Source: Deferribacteraceae bacterium
GTDB taxonomy: Bacteria; Chrysiogenota; Deferribacteres; Deferribacterales; JAISNW01
Length of the DNA stretch: 31,260 nucleotides
Direction: 5' to 3'
NCBI GenBank assembly: GCA_031285415.1
Contig: JAITWF010000067.1
Span: 1-31,260, forward strand
The notes beneath the pieces are model-generated. The model did not search any database, had not been told where the DNA came from, and was given only the letters and a program-made list of their open reading frames with translations. Shown here one piece after another: positions 22,753 through 30,642 of the stretch. Numbering within the stretch: the stretch's first letter is position 1; each line of letters begins with the position of its first letter. Position numbers and translations under genes: made by a program.

Positions 22753-23564
22753 CAGCTTCGCTCCACGAATCCGCTCTTGCCGCCGTATGTAAGGCGTAGA
22801 TTCTCCTCTGTAAACACTTTATTCACAGGCCCCACGGCGATACGGCGGACGTTTATCATAAATACCCAGTTGAAGTACTCTCGCACCGTCTGTAGGTCGT
22901 GATGGACGACAGCAACGGTTTTGCCCCTCTCCTTTAGGTCGTGCAAGATCTCGACGATCGCACGCTCTGTAGCAAGGTCTACCCCCTGAAACGGCTCATC
23001 CATCAGGAAGATATCCGCCTCCTGCACAAGCGCACGTGCAATGAAGATTCGCTGCTTCTGCCCACCAGAGAGTGCGCCGATCTGTTTATCTTTAAAGGCG
23101 AGCATGCCCACCTGCTTCAATGCGTCGATAGCTCTCTGCTTGCTAGCCTTGCTAGGGCGCAATATCCAGCCTACATTCGAATATGTTCCCATCAGCACCA
23201 TATCGAGAACGCTTATAGGAAAATCCCAATCCACGCTGGCCTTCTGCGGCACATATGCGATGAGCCTCCTCTGCTTTTCGGCAGGTTTGCCGAAGATGAA
23301 GATCTGCCCTGCGTTTGGTTTCGTAAGACCTAATATAGATTTAAGCATAGTGGTCTTGCCAGCACCGTTAGGCCCGATCACCGCCATTATAACGCCCTTC
23401 GGGATCTCCATATCGATATCCCACAGTACAGGGGTATTGTCGAACGATACGGTGAGGTCCTCCACATGTATCGCCACATCAAGCCGTTGAAGGTGTTCCA
23501 TCGGCGTAGCGGCACGGTTATCGGAGGCTCCCCCTTGCGGTGGTGTGGATTTATTATTGCTCAT
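22752..23564 (-). CDS. Metal ABC transporter ATPase (TroB/ZnuC/MntA type)
   Basis: This 270-residue ATPase powers the metal transporter. Walker A is GPNGAGKTT, the Q-loop lies in AYVPQKASVDWDFPISVLDMV (a stretch typical of Mn/Zn/Fe ATPases), the signature is LSGGQKQRIFIARAL, Walker B is IFLMDEPFQGVD and the H-loop is AVVHHDLQTV. It has an extra N-terminal tail of about 30 residues before the first strand; a later Met (residue 22) is an alternative start, but GGAG lies 7 bases before the first ATG. It overlaps the binding-protein gene by 11 bases. Confidence 0.93.
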   Translation of the reverse strand: MSNNKSTPPQGGASDNRAATPMEHLQRLDVAIHVEDLTVSFDNTPVLWDIDMEIPKGVIMAVIGPNGAGKTTMLKSILGLTKPNAGQIFIFGKPAEKQRRLIAYVPQKASVDWDFPISVLDMVLMGTYSNVGWILRPSKASKQRAIDALKQVGMLAFKDKQIGALSGGQKQRIFIARALVQEADIFLMDEPFQGVDLATERAIVEILHDLKERGKTVAVVHHDLQTVREYFNWVFMINVRRIAVGPVNKVFTEENLRLTYGGKSGFVERS

Positions 23565-24465
23565 TCAGAACTCCATTAATAATCGTATCGAGGTTATACT
23601 CGAAGATCTTCTCGTAGCTATCGATATCGGAGCCAGCTACCCCAAGCGAGTCAGAGTAGAGTACGCCGCAATGTTTTAAGTTGCCACCTAGGGCGATTAC
23701 AGAGGCTGTCAATGCCTCTATCGAGCGGTACGGCACAGAGGTCTCTGTAAACACGCACTCAACGCCACGTCGCATGACGGTATCGGCGAGCGCCTGAATG
23801 CTGTACACAGATGTTTCACTGTTGGTGTTCATCCCCTGCACGCCAAGCACCTCCCAGCCGTAGGCTCTGCCAAAGTAGCGGAATGCGTTGTGCGAGGTGA
23901 TCAAGATCCGTTTATTCATCGGAACGGTATCGAGGCGAGCTTTGCTATTCTCATTCAGCTGTAGTAGCTCTCTGATATAGGTCTCTTCATTTTTGCGATA
24001 GTATAGGGTGTTTGCAGGATCTATCTGCACAAGTGCGTCTGCTACGCAGTTTATAGCGTATACCCACATCTGAGGATCGAACCATACGTGTGGATCGGGG
24101 GTATTCATATCGACGATGAACTGATCTCGTGGCATATATTGAGTGATAGGGTATGAAAGAACCTGTTTTTGAGTGCGCTCAAGCACCTTTCCAAGCTTCC
24201 CCTCAAGGGATAGGCCGTTGTGAAAGATCAGATCTGCCCCTGCAAGCTTCACGACATCCCCCTCACTAGCTTTATACTGGTGAGGGTCGATCCCTGGGGG
24301 CATTATCGATTCAACGGTGACAAACTCACCTGCAACATTTCGCACAATGTCGGCGATCATGCTATTCGTTGTGATAACGGCAGGTTTATCGCTCTTCTTC
24401 ACCACCGATGTGCATGAACAGAGTATTAGCGCAAGCGCAATTATATAAATATAACGTGTAAACAA
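23554..24465 (-). CDS. Metal ABC transporter substrate-binding lipoprotein (TroA/ZnuA/MntC type)
   Basis: This 303-residue lipoprotein captures Mn, Zn or Fe in the periplasm. The signal peptide ends in LILCSC, giving Cys18 as the lipid anchor. Family metal ligands are visible as His in PGIDPHQY, His in PDPHVWFD, His in TSHNAFRYFG, and an acidic residue near the C-terminus (YSDSLG). The EVLGVQGMNTNSETS block is typical of the TroA/MntC branch and there is no His-rich loop of the ZnuA type, so manganese or iron is as likely as zinc. The start is TTG with GGAG 7 bases upstream. It heads an apparent eight-gene operon running to yraN. Confidence 0.92.
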   Translation of the reverse strand: MFTRYIYIIALALILCSCTSVVKKSDKPAVITTNSMIADIVRNVAGEFVTVESIMPPGIDPHQYKASEGDVVKLAGADLIFHNGLSLEGKLGKVLERTQKQVLSYPITQYMPRDQFIVDMNTPDPHVWFDPQMWVYAINCVADALVQIDPANTLYYRKNEETYIRELLQLNENSKARLDTVPMNKRILITSHNAFRYFGRAYGWEVLGVQGMNTNSETSVYSIQALADTVMRRGVECVFTETSVPYRSIEALTASVIALGGNLKHCGVLYSDSLGVAGSDIDSYEKIFEYNLDTIINGVLNEQ

Positions 24466-24521
24466 TTTTTACTCCATAGAGAGTATCGTACCAATATTAC
24501 GTATGTTCTGCAAGGTTTATT

Positions 24522-26453
24522 CTATTTGATCTTCGTTCCTGCTGGCACCGAATCTGGCAGGATCACCACATGGTGTCTTTCACCGTCAAATGCCGCCAAT
24601 ATCATCCCTCTTGATTCGATTCCCATCAGCTTTGCAGGTTTTAAATTCTCTAAGATCGCTACCGTTTTCCCTACAAGATCTTGAGGCTCGTAGCTTTTTG
24701 CGATACCAGAGACGATCGTGCGCACGCCTACCCCATCGTTTACCGATAGACGCAGGAGCTTCTCCGATTTTGCAACCTTTTCTGCCGCCTCTATCTTGCC
24801 AGCGATAATGCGAATCTTCTCAAAATCGGCGATTCCGATCTGCTCTACCTCTGTAGATACAGCCTCTTGCAGCTTCGGCGTATCTTTCGACTGATCTTGC
24901 ATAATCGCCGCCATCATCTCCTTCTCATCTATACGAGGAAAGAGTGCCACAACCTCGCCAAGCTTGCCACCAGCAGGCATTTTAGCCGACTGCTCCAGCG
25001 TTGAAACGTTATCTACTGCTATCTCTGCATTTATACCTATCTGCGAGCGAAGCTTAACAGCACTCTCTGGCATAAATGGTGCGATAAAATATGATAATGC
25101 TCGCAGTCCGTCGACCGCTGTGTATAGAACTGTACCCAGTCTGTCCTTCTGTGCCTCATCTTTTGCAAGAGCCCAAGGCTGCATGCTGTCGATATATCGG
25201 TTCAGTGCACCAACTAGCTCCCATACAGAGAGAAGCGCTTTATTAAAGGCAAGATCGTTCATATGATTAACGTAGCTCTTCGCCGTATCGGCGATAAGTG
25301 TATGTATAGCCCTTTCGGTATCTTGAAACTCGCCAGCCGCAGGGATCACGCCATCGAAGTATCGAGTAATCATCCCTAATGTGCGAGTGGTGAGGTTGCC
25401 TAAATCATTCGCAAGGTCGCCATTTATGCGATGTATCAGTGCTTTATAAGAGAAATCTCCATCTAATCCGAACGTTACCTCTCGAAGGAGGAAGTAGCGA
25501 ACCTGATCTATACCAAACTTATCGGTGACGTAGAACGGATCCACCACGTTGCCTAGCGACTTTGACATCTTCTGCCCTTCAACCGTCCACCAGCCATGAG
25601 CGAATACCGATTTTGGTAGCGGAAGCCCAAGAGACATAAGCATTGTAGGCCAGTATACAGTATGGAATCGAAGGATATCCTTTCCCACTAGCTGCACCGT
25701 CGCAGGCCAAAACTTTTTGAAGAGTGCGTCATCGTCGGTTGTATACCCTAGTGCAGTTAAGTAGTTCACAAGTGCGTCGATCCACACATATATTACATGT
25801 TTCGGATCGTTTGGCACCTTGACACCCCACGAGAAGGTGACTCGGCTGACAGATAGATCTCGCAAACCTTCGTTAATAAACGATATAATCTCATTACGTC
25901 TAGATTCAGGTTTTATAAAATCTGGGTGCGCCTCGATATGTTTCAGAAGTGCGTCCTGATACTTTGACATGCGGAAGAAGTAGGTTGGCTCCTTCATCTT
26001 CGCCGTTGGGCGGCCGCAATCTGGGCAGAGATTATCCTCACGAAGCTGTGATTCCGTCCAGAACGCCTCGCATGGGGTGCAGTACCACCCCTCATACTCG
26101 CCCTCGTATATATCGCCATTGTCTTGTAACTTCTTAAAGATCGCCTGTACGGCGGTTTTATGGTACTCGTCAGTGGTGCGCACAAACTTATTATTTGTGA
26201 TCCCGAGCTTCTCCCATAGTTTGTAATATCGACCGACCACATTATCGGCAAGCTCTTTCGGCGTAAGCTTCTTCTTAGCTGCCGCCTGCTCGATCTTCTG
26301 TCCATGCTCGTCGGTGCCGGTGAGGAAGAACGTTTCCTCGCCACACATGCGTTTGAAGCGTGCTATAGTATCGGCTGCCACAGTGGTGTATGTATGCCCC
26401 AGATGCGGCACATCGTTTACGTAATAGATCGGGGTGGTAACGTAAAAACTCAT
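24522..26453 (-). CDS. metG: Methionyl-tRNA synthetase
   Basis: MetG charges tRNA-Met. The 643-residue enzyme has the class I HIGH motif as PHLGH (residues 16-20), a zinc-binding region with CTPC and CPDC (about 123-145), the KMSKS motif in QKMSKSLGN (about 296-304), and an anticodon-binding helical domain. Residues about 540-643 form the extra tRNA-binding (EMAP-II/Trbp111-like) domain, starting DFEKIRIIAGKIEAAEKV. It overlaps ricT by 4 bases. A 56-base gap separates it from the metal transporter operon; no clear terminator is visible there. Confidence 0.97.
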   Translation of the reverse strand: MSFYVTTPIYYVNDVPHLGHTYTTVAADTIARFKRMCGEETFFLTGTDEHGQKIEQAAAKKKLTPKELADNVVGRYYKLWEKLGITNNKFVRTTDEYHKTAVQAIFKKLQDNGDIYEGEYEGWYCTPCEAFWTESQLREDNLCPDCGRPTAKMKEPTYFFRMSKYQDALLKHIEAHPDFIKPESRRNEIISFINEGLRDLSVSRVTFSWGVKVPNDPKHVIYVWIDALVNYLTALGYTTDDDALFKKFWPATVQLVGKDILRFHTVYWPTMLMSLGLPLPKSVFAHGWWTVEGQKMSKSLGNVVDPFYVTDKFGIDQVRYFLLREVTFGLDGDFSYKALIHRINGDLANDLGNLTTRTLGMITRYFDGVIPAAGEFQDTERAIHTLIADTAKSYVNHMNDLAFNKALLSVWELVGALNRYIDSMQPWALAKDEAQKDRLGTVLYTAVDGLRALSYFIAPFMPESAVKLRSQIGINAEIAVDNVSTLEQSAKMPAGGKLGEVVALFPRIDEKEMMAAIMQDQSKDTPKLQEAVSTEVEQIGIADFEKIRIIAGKIEAAEKVAKSEKLLRLSVNDGVGVRTIVSGIAKSYEPQDLVGKTVAILENLKPAKLMGIESRGMILAAFDGERHHVVILPDSVPAGTKIK

Positions 26454-27175
26454 AGCTCTCCCTCCGCATTATCCTCTACAACTATAGCGTTCAGATCGAT
26501 TATACCATCTTCGGTGCGAGCGGAGTGACAGCAACCCTCTCCACCCTTTTCATACACTAGGCAACACATAAGGCGGCCGCAGATACCAGAGATCTTTGTT
26601 GGGTTCATGCTGACGTTCTGCCCCTTAGCTGTTTTTATCGATATATTATCAAATTTGCGCAAAAAGCTTGTACAGCAAAGCTCTCTGCCGCACACGCCGA
26701 AGCCGCCTAAAATTTTGGTAGCGTCTCTGACGCCTATCTGGCGCATCTCTATACGAGTGCGATATACACGTGCGAGATCTTTTACTAACTGACGAAAATC
26801 TACACGATTATCGGCTGTATAGTAGAATGTAAGCTTGCTCTTGTCGAGGGTATACTCGGCGAGGAGTAGCTTCATCTCGAGCTTTAGTTGAATTGCGAAC
26901 TCTCGGCAGCTTCTCAGCGCCTCCGCCTCCTCCACCTTATTGGCGCAGCGATTCTTTAGATCCTGCTCGGTGGCGATACGCAAGACTCTCTTCATACCGT
27001 TATCTTTATCGATCTTCACAGTGCGCTCTGGCACGGCAACGGTGGCGATATCCTCGCCCTTCTCTGCCTCGATCACCACGAGATCGCCAGCCTTTTCGCC
27101 GAACCCACCCGATAGGAAATCGTATATTTTACCAGCACGTTTGAATTTAACGCCTGTCAGTTGTAGCTCTTTCAC
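26450..27175 (-). CDS. ricT: PSP1/RicT family protein
   Basis: This 241-residue protein matches the PSP1 C-terminal domain family (YaaT/RicT). In Bacillus, RicT works with YlbF and YmcA as an iron-sulphur complex that helps RNase Y cut mRNA; elsewhere the role is less clear. Hallmarks here are FYYTADNRVDFRQLVKDLA, RTRIEMRQIGVRDATKILGG, and the paired cysteine motifs CGRELCC and CGRLMCC that can hold a cluster. The start is GTG, supported by AGGAG about 7 bases upstream. Copy 2 of the palindrome family fills the whole gap before it. It is co-transcribed with metG, a common pairing. Confidence 0.93.
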   Translation of the reverse strand: MKELQLTGVKFKRAGKIYDFLSGGFGEKAGDLVVIEAEKGEDIATVAVPERTVKIDKDNGMKRVLRIATEQDLKNRCANKVEEAEALRSCREFAIQLKLEMKLLLAEYTLDKSKLTFYYTADNRVDFRQLVKDLARVYRTRIEMRQIGVRDATKILGGFGVCGRELCCTSFLRKFDNISIKTAKGQNVSMNPTKISGICGRLMCCLVYEKGGEGCCHSARTEDGIIDLNAIVVEDNAEGEL

Positions 27176-27190
27176 TCATAACTCCTCTTA

Positions 27191-27313
27191 AAAAATTGTT
27201 AGATTAGAAGCAATACAAGGCGGCTTTTTAAAACTAAACCGCAGTGTACATAGACGTACATGAGGATTTAGTTTTAAAAAATAACGCAGTAGTGCGCTAA
27301 GCTAACGATTTTT
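27191..27313. repeat. 123-bp imperfect palindrome, copy 2
   Basis: The left arm AAAAATTGTTAGATTAG pairs with a right arm whose complement reads AAAAATCGTTAGCTTAG, and the A/T-rich inner stem TTTTAAAACTAAACC pairs with GGATTTAGTTTTAAAA. The core (about 27239-27265) matches copies 1 and 3 but for a two-base change and is in the opposite orientation. The stop codon and last codons of the peptide-binding gene lie inside its right arm. It ends 5 bases before the ribosome binding site of ricT. Confidence 0.88.
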
Positions 27314-28951
27314 ATACTTTTGTTCGTCTTCTGGCACATACCAGTCTATTATATTATGCGTCAACCCTGCCGCCGCAGGCTCCACAGCCTTGAACCTGCT
27401 TGATATAGCGACAAGCTCCTGCGGCACGTATAGGAATGTATACGGCTGCTCCTCGGCTAATATCTCCTGAAATCTATCGTAATAAGCTTTACGCACCGCT
27501 GGATCGAACGACAGAAGAGCGTCCTCCATCAGTTTGTCAGCCTCTGCATTTCTATAGCATATAAAGTTTAACACATTCTTATCGGTACACGATTTTGAGT
27601 GCCATACATCTATCGGATCGGGGTCTAAAACAATATTCCAGGCAAGTATCGTTGCGTCGAAGTTGCGCTTCTCCACATGCTCCTTTATAAACGCCCCCCA
27701 CTCTGTCACTCGGATCGTCACCTCTATCCCAAGCTCCTTCCAGCTCGCCTGAACGATCTCTGCAATCTGCACCCTTGTGGTACTTTGATTCGTTAGAAGC
27801 TCTATCTTAAACGGTTTCTTATCTTTCGTTAATACACCCTTATCGTTCAACGCCCAGCCAGCCTCTGCAAGCAGAGCCTTAGCTTTTTCGATATCGTAGT
27901 TGTAGGTTGCGACATTGGGATTATGCCATGCCGTGCCAGGTTTATAAGGACCTGTAGCAGGGGTACCCATGCCGTACAGCACGCTATCGATAATCTGCTG
28001 GCGAGGGGTGGCGTAGCTCAACGCTTTGCGCACTCGTACATCGTCGAACGGCTTCCTAGTTAGGTTATATCCGATATACGCATAGGTGCTACTCAGGTAG
28101 TTATATGTGTTATACTGGCTCTTGAACCGGTCGGTGTCCGTCTGTTTGGCGTACTGTGCAGGGGTGAGATCCATCAGATCTACTCCCCCCTTTAGAAGCT
28201 CCAGAAAGGCGGCACTCTGATCTTGAAGGAATCGAAACACGATCCTCTCTGTATGGGGACGCCCCTCATAATAGTCAGGGTTTGCCTTCAATGTAAGCCG
28301 TTGATTTGGCTCCCAGCTTTCAAAGATATAGGGACCTGTACCGATAGGATTGCGCTGTAGCGACGATTTAGTTGGGGATACCCCCTCCAAAAGGTGCGCT
28401 GGCATTATCCACATGCTCCAGCTAACGAGTGAAGGGGCGTGCGGACGAGGATACTTCACCTCTACCGTATACTCATCCAACGCTACAACACTTGACACCG
28501 CCAAAAAATCGCCAGCGTACGATGTAGGGGTATCTTCATCTATCATAAATTTATAGGTAAAGAGTACGTCGCGTGCTGTAAATGGAGTGCCATCGTGCCA
28601 TTTGACATCTTTGCGAAGATTGAATACGATCGTAAGCCCATCATCCGATACCTGCCAGCTCTCCGCCAGATCCCCTTTAAGGTTTAGATCTTTATCGGCG
28701 GTGACAAGCCCATTGTACACAAGCGACGCCACATCGTGAGATGCAGAATCGTGCGCAATAGCAGGGATCAGGTTTAACGGCTCGCCTATCGCTGCCTGCA
28801 CGAGCATATCGCCGTACGGCTCTGCCACCACGGCGGTTGGCTCTGGAGCTATCTCCACAGGGGTAACCTCTTGGGGTGTATCTTTCTTACACCCCACAAG
28901 GGTAAACAGGGAGAGGCAGATTAGTAGCGCAAACGATCTTCTACAGTTCAT
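27302..28951 (-). CDS. Peptide/nickel-type ABC transporter substrate-binding lipoprotein (SBP family 5)
   Basis: This 549-residue protein has a lipoprotein signal with lipobox LVGC (Cys21) and the SBP_bac_5 fold of DppA/OppA. Recognisable are IGEPLNLIPAIAHDSASHD at the start of the mature domain, VYNGLVTADKDLNLKGDLAESW, FNLRKDVKWHDGTPFTARDV and the GTGPYIFESW block. Such proteins deliver peptides, or other small molecules, to an ABC transporter. No permease or ATPase gene is next to it, so it would work with a transporter encoded elsewhere. It begins 6 bases after secG ends and has no strong ribosome binding site of its own, so translation may be coupled. Confidence 0.92.
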   Translation of the reverse strand: MNCRRSFALLICLSLFTLVGCKKDTPQEVTPVEIAPEPTAVVAEPYGDMLVQAAIGEPLNLIPAIAHDSASHDVASLVYNGLVTADKDLNLKGDLAESWQVSDDGLTIVFNLRKDVKWHDGTPFTARDVLFTYKFMIDEDTPTSYAGDFLAVSSVVALDEYTVEVKYPRPHAPSLVSWSMWIMPAHLLEGVSPTKSSLQRNPIGTGPYIFESWEPNQRLTLKANPDYYEGRPHTERIVFRFLQDQSAAFLELLKGGVDLMDLTPAQYAKQTDTDRFKSQYNTYNYLSSTYAYIGYNLTRKPFDDVRVRKALSYATPRQQIIDSVLYGMGTPATGPYKPGTAWHNPNVATYNYDIEKAKALLAEAGWALNDKGVLTKDKKPFKIELLTNQSTTRVQIAEIVQASWKELGIEVTIRVTEWGAFIKEHVEKRNFDATILAWNIVLDPDPIDVWHSKSCTDKNVLNFICYRNAEADKLMEDALLSFDPAVRKAYYDRFQEILAEEQPYTFLYVPQELVAISSRFKAVEPAAAGLTHNIIDWYVPEDEQKYKNR

Positions 28952-28957
28952 CTAGCT

Positions 28958-29293
28958 TTATTGACCCTGTACAGGAGGCATAGTCGGCGGAGTGGTCGTC
29001 TGCGGCATACTCTGCTGTGCTGGAGCCGATTGCTGATAATTTTGCAATATACTGCCGCTATTTCTGTTGCTTGCGAGTAGTGCCAATCCTAATGAGAGGA
29101 TCAGAAAGCACGCCGCAATAACGGTGGTGATCTTAGTCATAATATTGGCAGGTGCGCCAGGGCCAAATACATCGGAGCCTGAGCCGCCACCAAGTGCCGA
29201 ACCGAGGTCGCCCCCTTTGCCAGACTGTATCAGAACAGCCACTATCAAAAGGATACATACAAATACGTGTAGTGCTAAAACTATAGTGTACAT
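28958..29293 (-). CDS. secG: Preprotein translocase subunit SecG
   Basis: SecG is the small third subunit of the SecYEG channel. The 111-residue protein has two membrane segments (about 3-22 and 53-74) joined by the conserved loop IQSGKGGDLGSALGGGSGSDVFG, quoted here in parts (QSGKGGDLGSALGGG and SGSDVFG). The C-terminal tail is rich in Gln, Pro and Thr, as is common and variable in the family. AGGAG (29303-29307) is 9 bases from the ATG. Copy 3 of the palindrome family lies directly upstream and fills the gap to tpiA. Confidence 0.95.
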   Translation of the reverse strand: MYTIVLALHVFVCILLIVAVLIQSGKGGDLGSALGGGSGSDVFGPGAPANIMTKITTVIAACFLILSLGLALLASNRNSGSILQNYQQSAPAQQSMPQTTTPPTMPPVQGQ

Positions 29294-29309
29294 CTACAAA
29301 TTCTCCTGT

Positions 29310-29433
29310 AAAAACTGTTTATATTGCGTATCGCTGTGTTATTTTTTAAAACCAAATCCTCATGTACGTCTCATGTACACTGCGGTTTGGTTTTAAAAAG
29401 CCGCCTTGCGCTACATCAATCTAAACAGTTTTT
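29310..29433. repeat. 124-bp imperfect palindrome, copy 3
   Basis: The outer arms AAAAACTGTTTA and TAAACAGTTTTT are perfectly complementary over 12 bases, and pairing goes on with ATTG/CAAT and then, around a bulge, with GTATCGC against GCGCTAC. The inner stem AAAACCAAATCC pairs with CGGTTTGGTTTT. The core (about 29358-29384) is the same as in copy 1. The inner stem differs from copy 2 by a compensated change (C-G here, T-A there). It ends three bases before the ribosome binding site of secG. Confidence 0.9.
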
Positions 29434-29444
29434 GTTACCATATC

Positions 29445-30194
29445 TTAATAGTTAATAATCTTTAAAAAATCTACTGCTTTCAAGCTCGCTCCGCCAACTA
29501 ACGCACCATCGATATCATCCTCTGCCATTAGCGAGGTTACGTTATCAGGCTTCACACTGCCGCCGTAGAGGATACGAACTTCGCTAGCCGCCGCCTTGCC
29601 GTAGAGCTTCTCGATAGAGGTGCGGATCACCTTGTGCATAGCCTGTGCGTCTGCTGGAGAGGCTGTTTTGCCTGTGCCTATAGCCCAAACTGGCTCATAT
29701 GCGATTACAATATCTGAAAGGCTAGCCACATTTGCAAGCCCCTTCGTTAGCTGTGATACCACCACGCTATTAGCGTTGCCCGATTCACGCTCCTCCAGAA
29801 GCTCGCCTACGCAGAGGATTACAGACATGCCTGCCTTTAATACCTTATGAACTTTAGCATTTATAAACTCGTCTGTCTCGCCAAAGACATTTCTACGCTC
29901 GGAGTGACCTAATATTACAGAGTCTGCGCCAGCACTCTTTACCATCGGCAAGCTGACCTCGCCGGTGAATGCGCCGCTATCTTCGGTATACACATTCTGC
30001 GCAGCAACCTTGATCGGTTTACCTGCCGCCTTTACTACATTATGAACGGCATATATGTTGGTGAAGCTAGGGGCAAGTAGCACATCACACTTGCTATAGT
30101 CGATATCGCTGTCGCAAAGCGATTTCGCAAGTGCTTGCGCCTCTTCAACGGTCAGAAACATCTTCCAGTTGCCTGCTATTAGTGGCTTACGCAT
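29445..30194 (-). CDS. tpiA: Triosephosphate isomerase
   Basis: TpiA interconverts dihydroxyacetone phosphate and glyceraldehyde-3-phosphate. The 249-residue TIM barrel has the N-terminal AGNWKMF (Asn and Lys catalytic), catalytic His in ILGHSERR (about 94-101), catalytic Glu in VIAYEPVWAIGTGKTAS (about 162-178), and the phosphate-binding ILYGGSVKPDN and GALVGGASL. GGAGGTAAC lies about 10 bases upstream of the ATG. The gene order tpiA-secG is widespread in bacteria. Confidence 0.97.
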   Translation of the reverse strand: MRKPLIAGNWKMFLTVEEAQALAKSLCDSDIDYSKCDVLLAPSFTNIYAVHNVVKAAGKPIKVAAQNVYTEDSGAFTGEVSLPMVKSAGADSVILGHSERRNVFGETDEFINAKVHKVLKAGMSVILCVGELLEERESGNANSVVVSQLTKGLANVASLSDIVIAYEPVWAIGTGKTASPADAQAMHKVIRTSIEKLYGKAAASEVRILYGGSVKPDNVTSLMAEDDIDGALVGGASLKAVDFLKIINY

Positions 30195-30217
30195 AGTATA
30201 GTTACCTCCATAATTTA

Positions 30218-30241
30218 TAGGGCGGGCTAACCTCGCCCCTA
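30218..30241. repeat. Short GC-rich palindrome between bactofilin and tpiA genes
   Basis: TAGGGCGGGC and CTCGCCCCTA pair around a short loop. It resembles the blocks at 2652-2676 and 12366-12423 and is a small member of that repeat family. It sits just upstream of the tpiA ribosome binding site. Confidence 0.6.
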
Positions 30242-30266
30242 CAATCGGAAAAACAGCCTATTTGCC

Positions 30267-30290
30267 AAAAACTTCTAGATAGGAGTTTTT
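30267..30290 (-). terminator. Possible terminator of the bactofilin gene
   Basis: On the minus strand AAAAACTCCT and AGAAGTTTTT pair with one mismatch around a 4-base loop, and the 3' arm ends in a T-run. It begins at the bactofilin stop codon. The stem is AT-rich, so termination strength is doubtful. Confidence 0.35.
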
Positions 30291-30642
30291 ATTTATTTTT
30301 TGTAGACCCCATCTCGGTAGTTCCGTTGAACAGAACACCCTCCTCCATGCGGATATTAGGGGTGTTCAATGTGCCGAAAACTTGAGCTGGTTTAAACATC
30401 TCAACCTTTGTTTTTGCAACGATAGTGCCGTGAAACTCGCCAAGGATCTTCACAACGCCAGCCTCGATCTCTGCGTTTACCTTGCCAAATTCAGCGATAA
30501 CTAGTGTATCGTTTGTTTTGATCTTCCCTTCAAAGTTGCCATCAATACGTACAATTCCGTCGAACACTAATGTGCCGCTAAAAGATGTATTCTGCCCTAA
30601 TAAAGCGTCGATACCTGTGCTCTCTTTTGTGGTTTTCAGCAT
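30289..30642 (-). CDS. Bactofilin family cytoskeletal protein
   Basis: Bactofilins polymerise into filaments without nucleotides and help with cell shape or chromosome organisation. This 117-residue protein has the beta-helix repeat pattern: GTLVFDGIVRIDGNFEGKI (quoted region 24-42), TLVIAEFGKVNAEIEAGVVKILGEFHGTI repeats, then VFGTLNTPNIRMEEGVLFNGT. Glycines recur at regular turns. GGGGAG lies 4-5 bases before the ATG. It overlaps the end of parB by 7 bases; in Myxococcus bactofilins also lie beside and work with ParAB, so a link to chromosome segregation is plausible. Confidence 0.92.
   Translation of the reverse strand: MLKTTKESTGIDALLGQNTSFSGTLVFDGIVRIDGNFEGKIKTNDTLVIAEFGKVNAEIEAGVVKILGEFHGTIVAKTKVEMFKPAQVFGTLNTPNIRMEEGVLFNGTTEMGSTKNK

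Noticed and set aside
23041..23490. Plus-strand open frame of 149 codons
   Set aside because: It is antisense to the ATPase gene with intact Walker motifs on the other strand.
27191..27313. Palindrome family read as ordinary Rho-independent terminators
   Set aside because: The stems are long, the T-runs are inside the stems instead of after them, and two copies lie between co-directional genes that still need transcription or start sites. Partial termination is not excluded.
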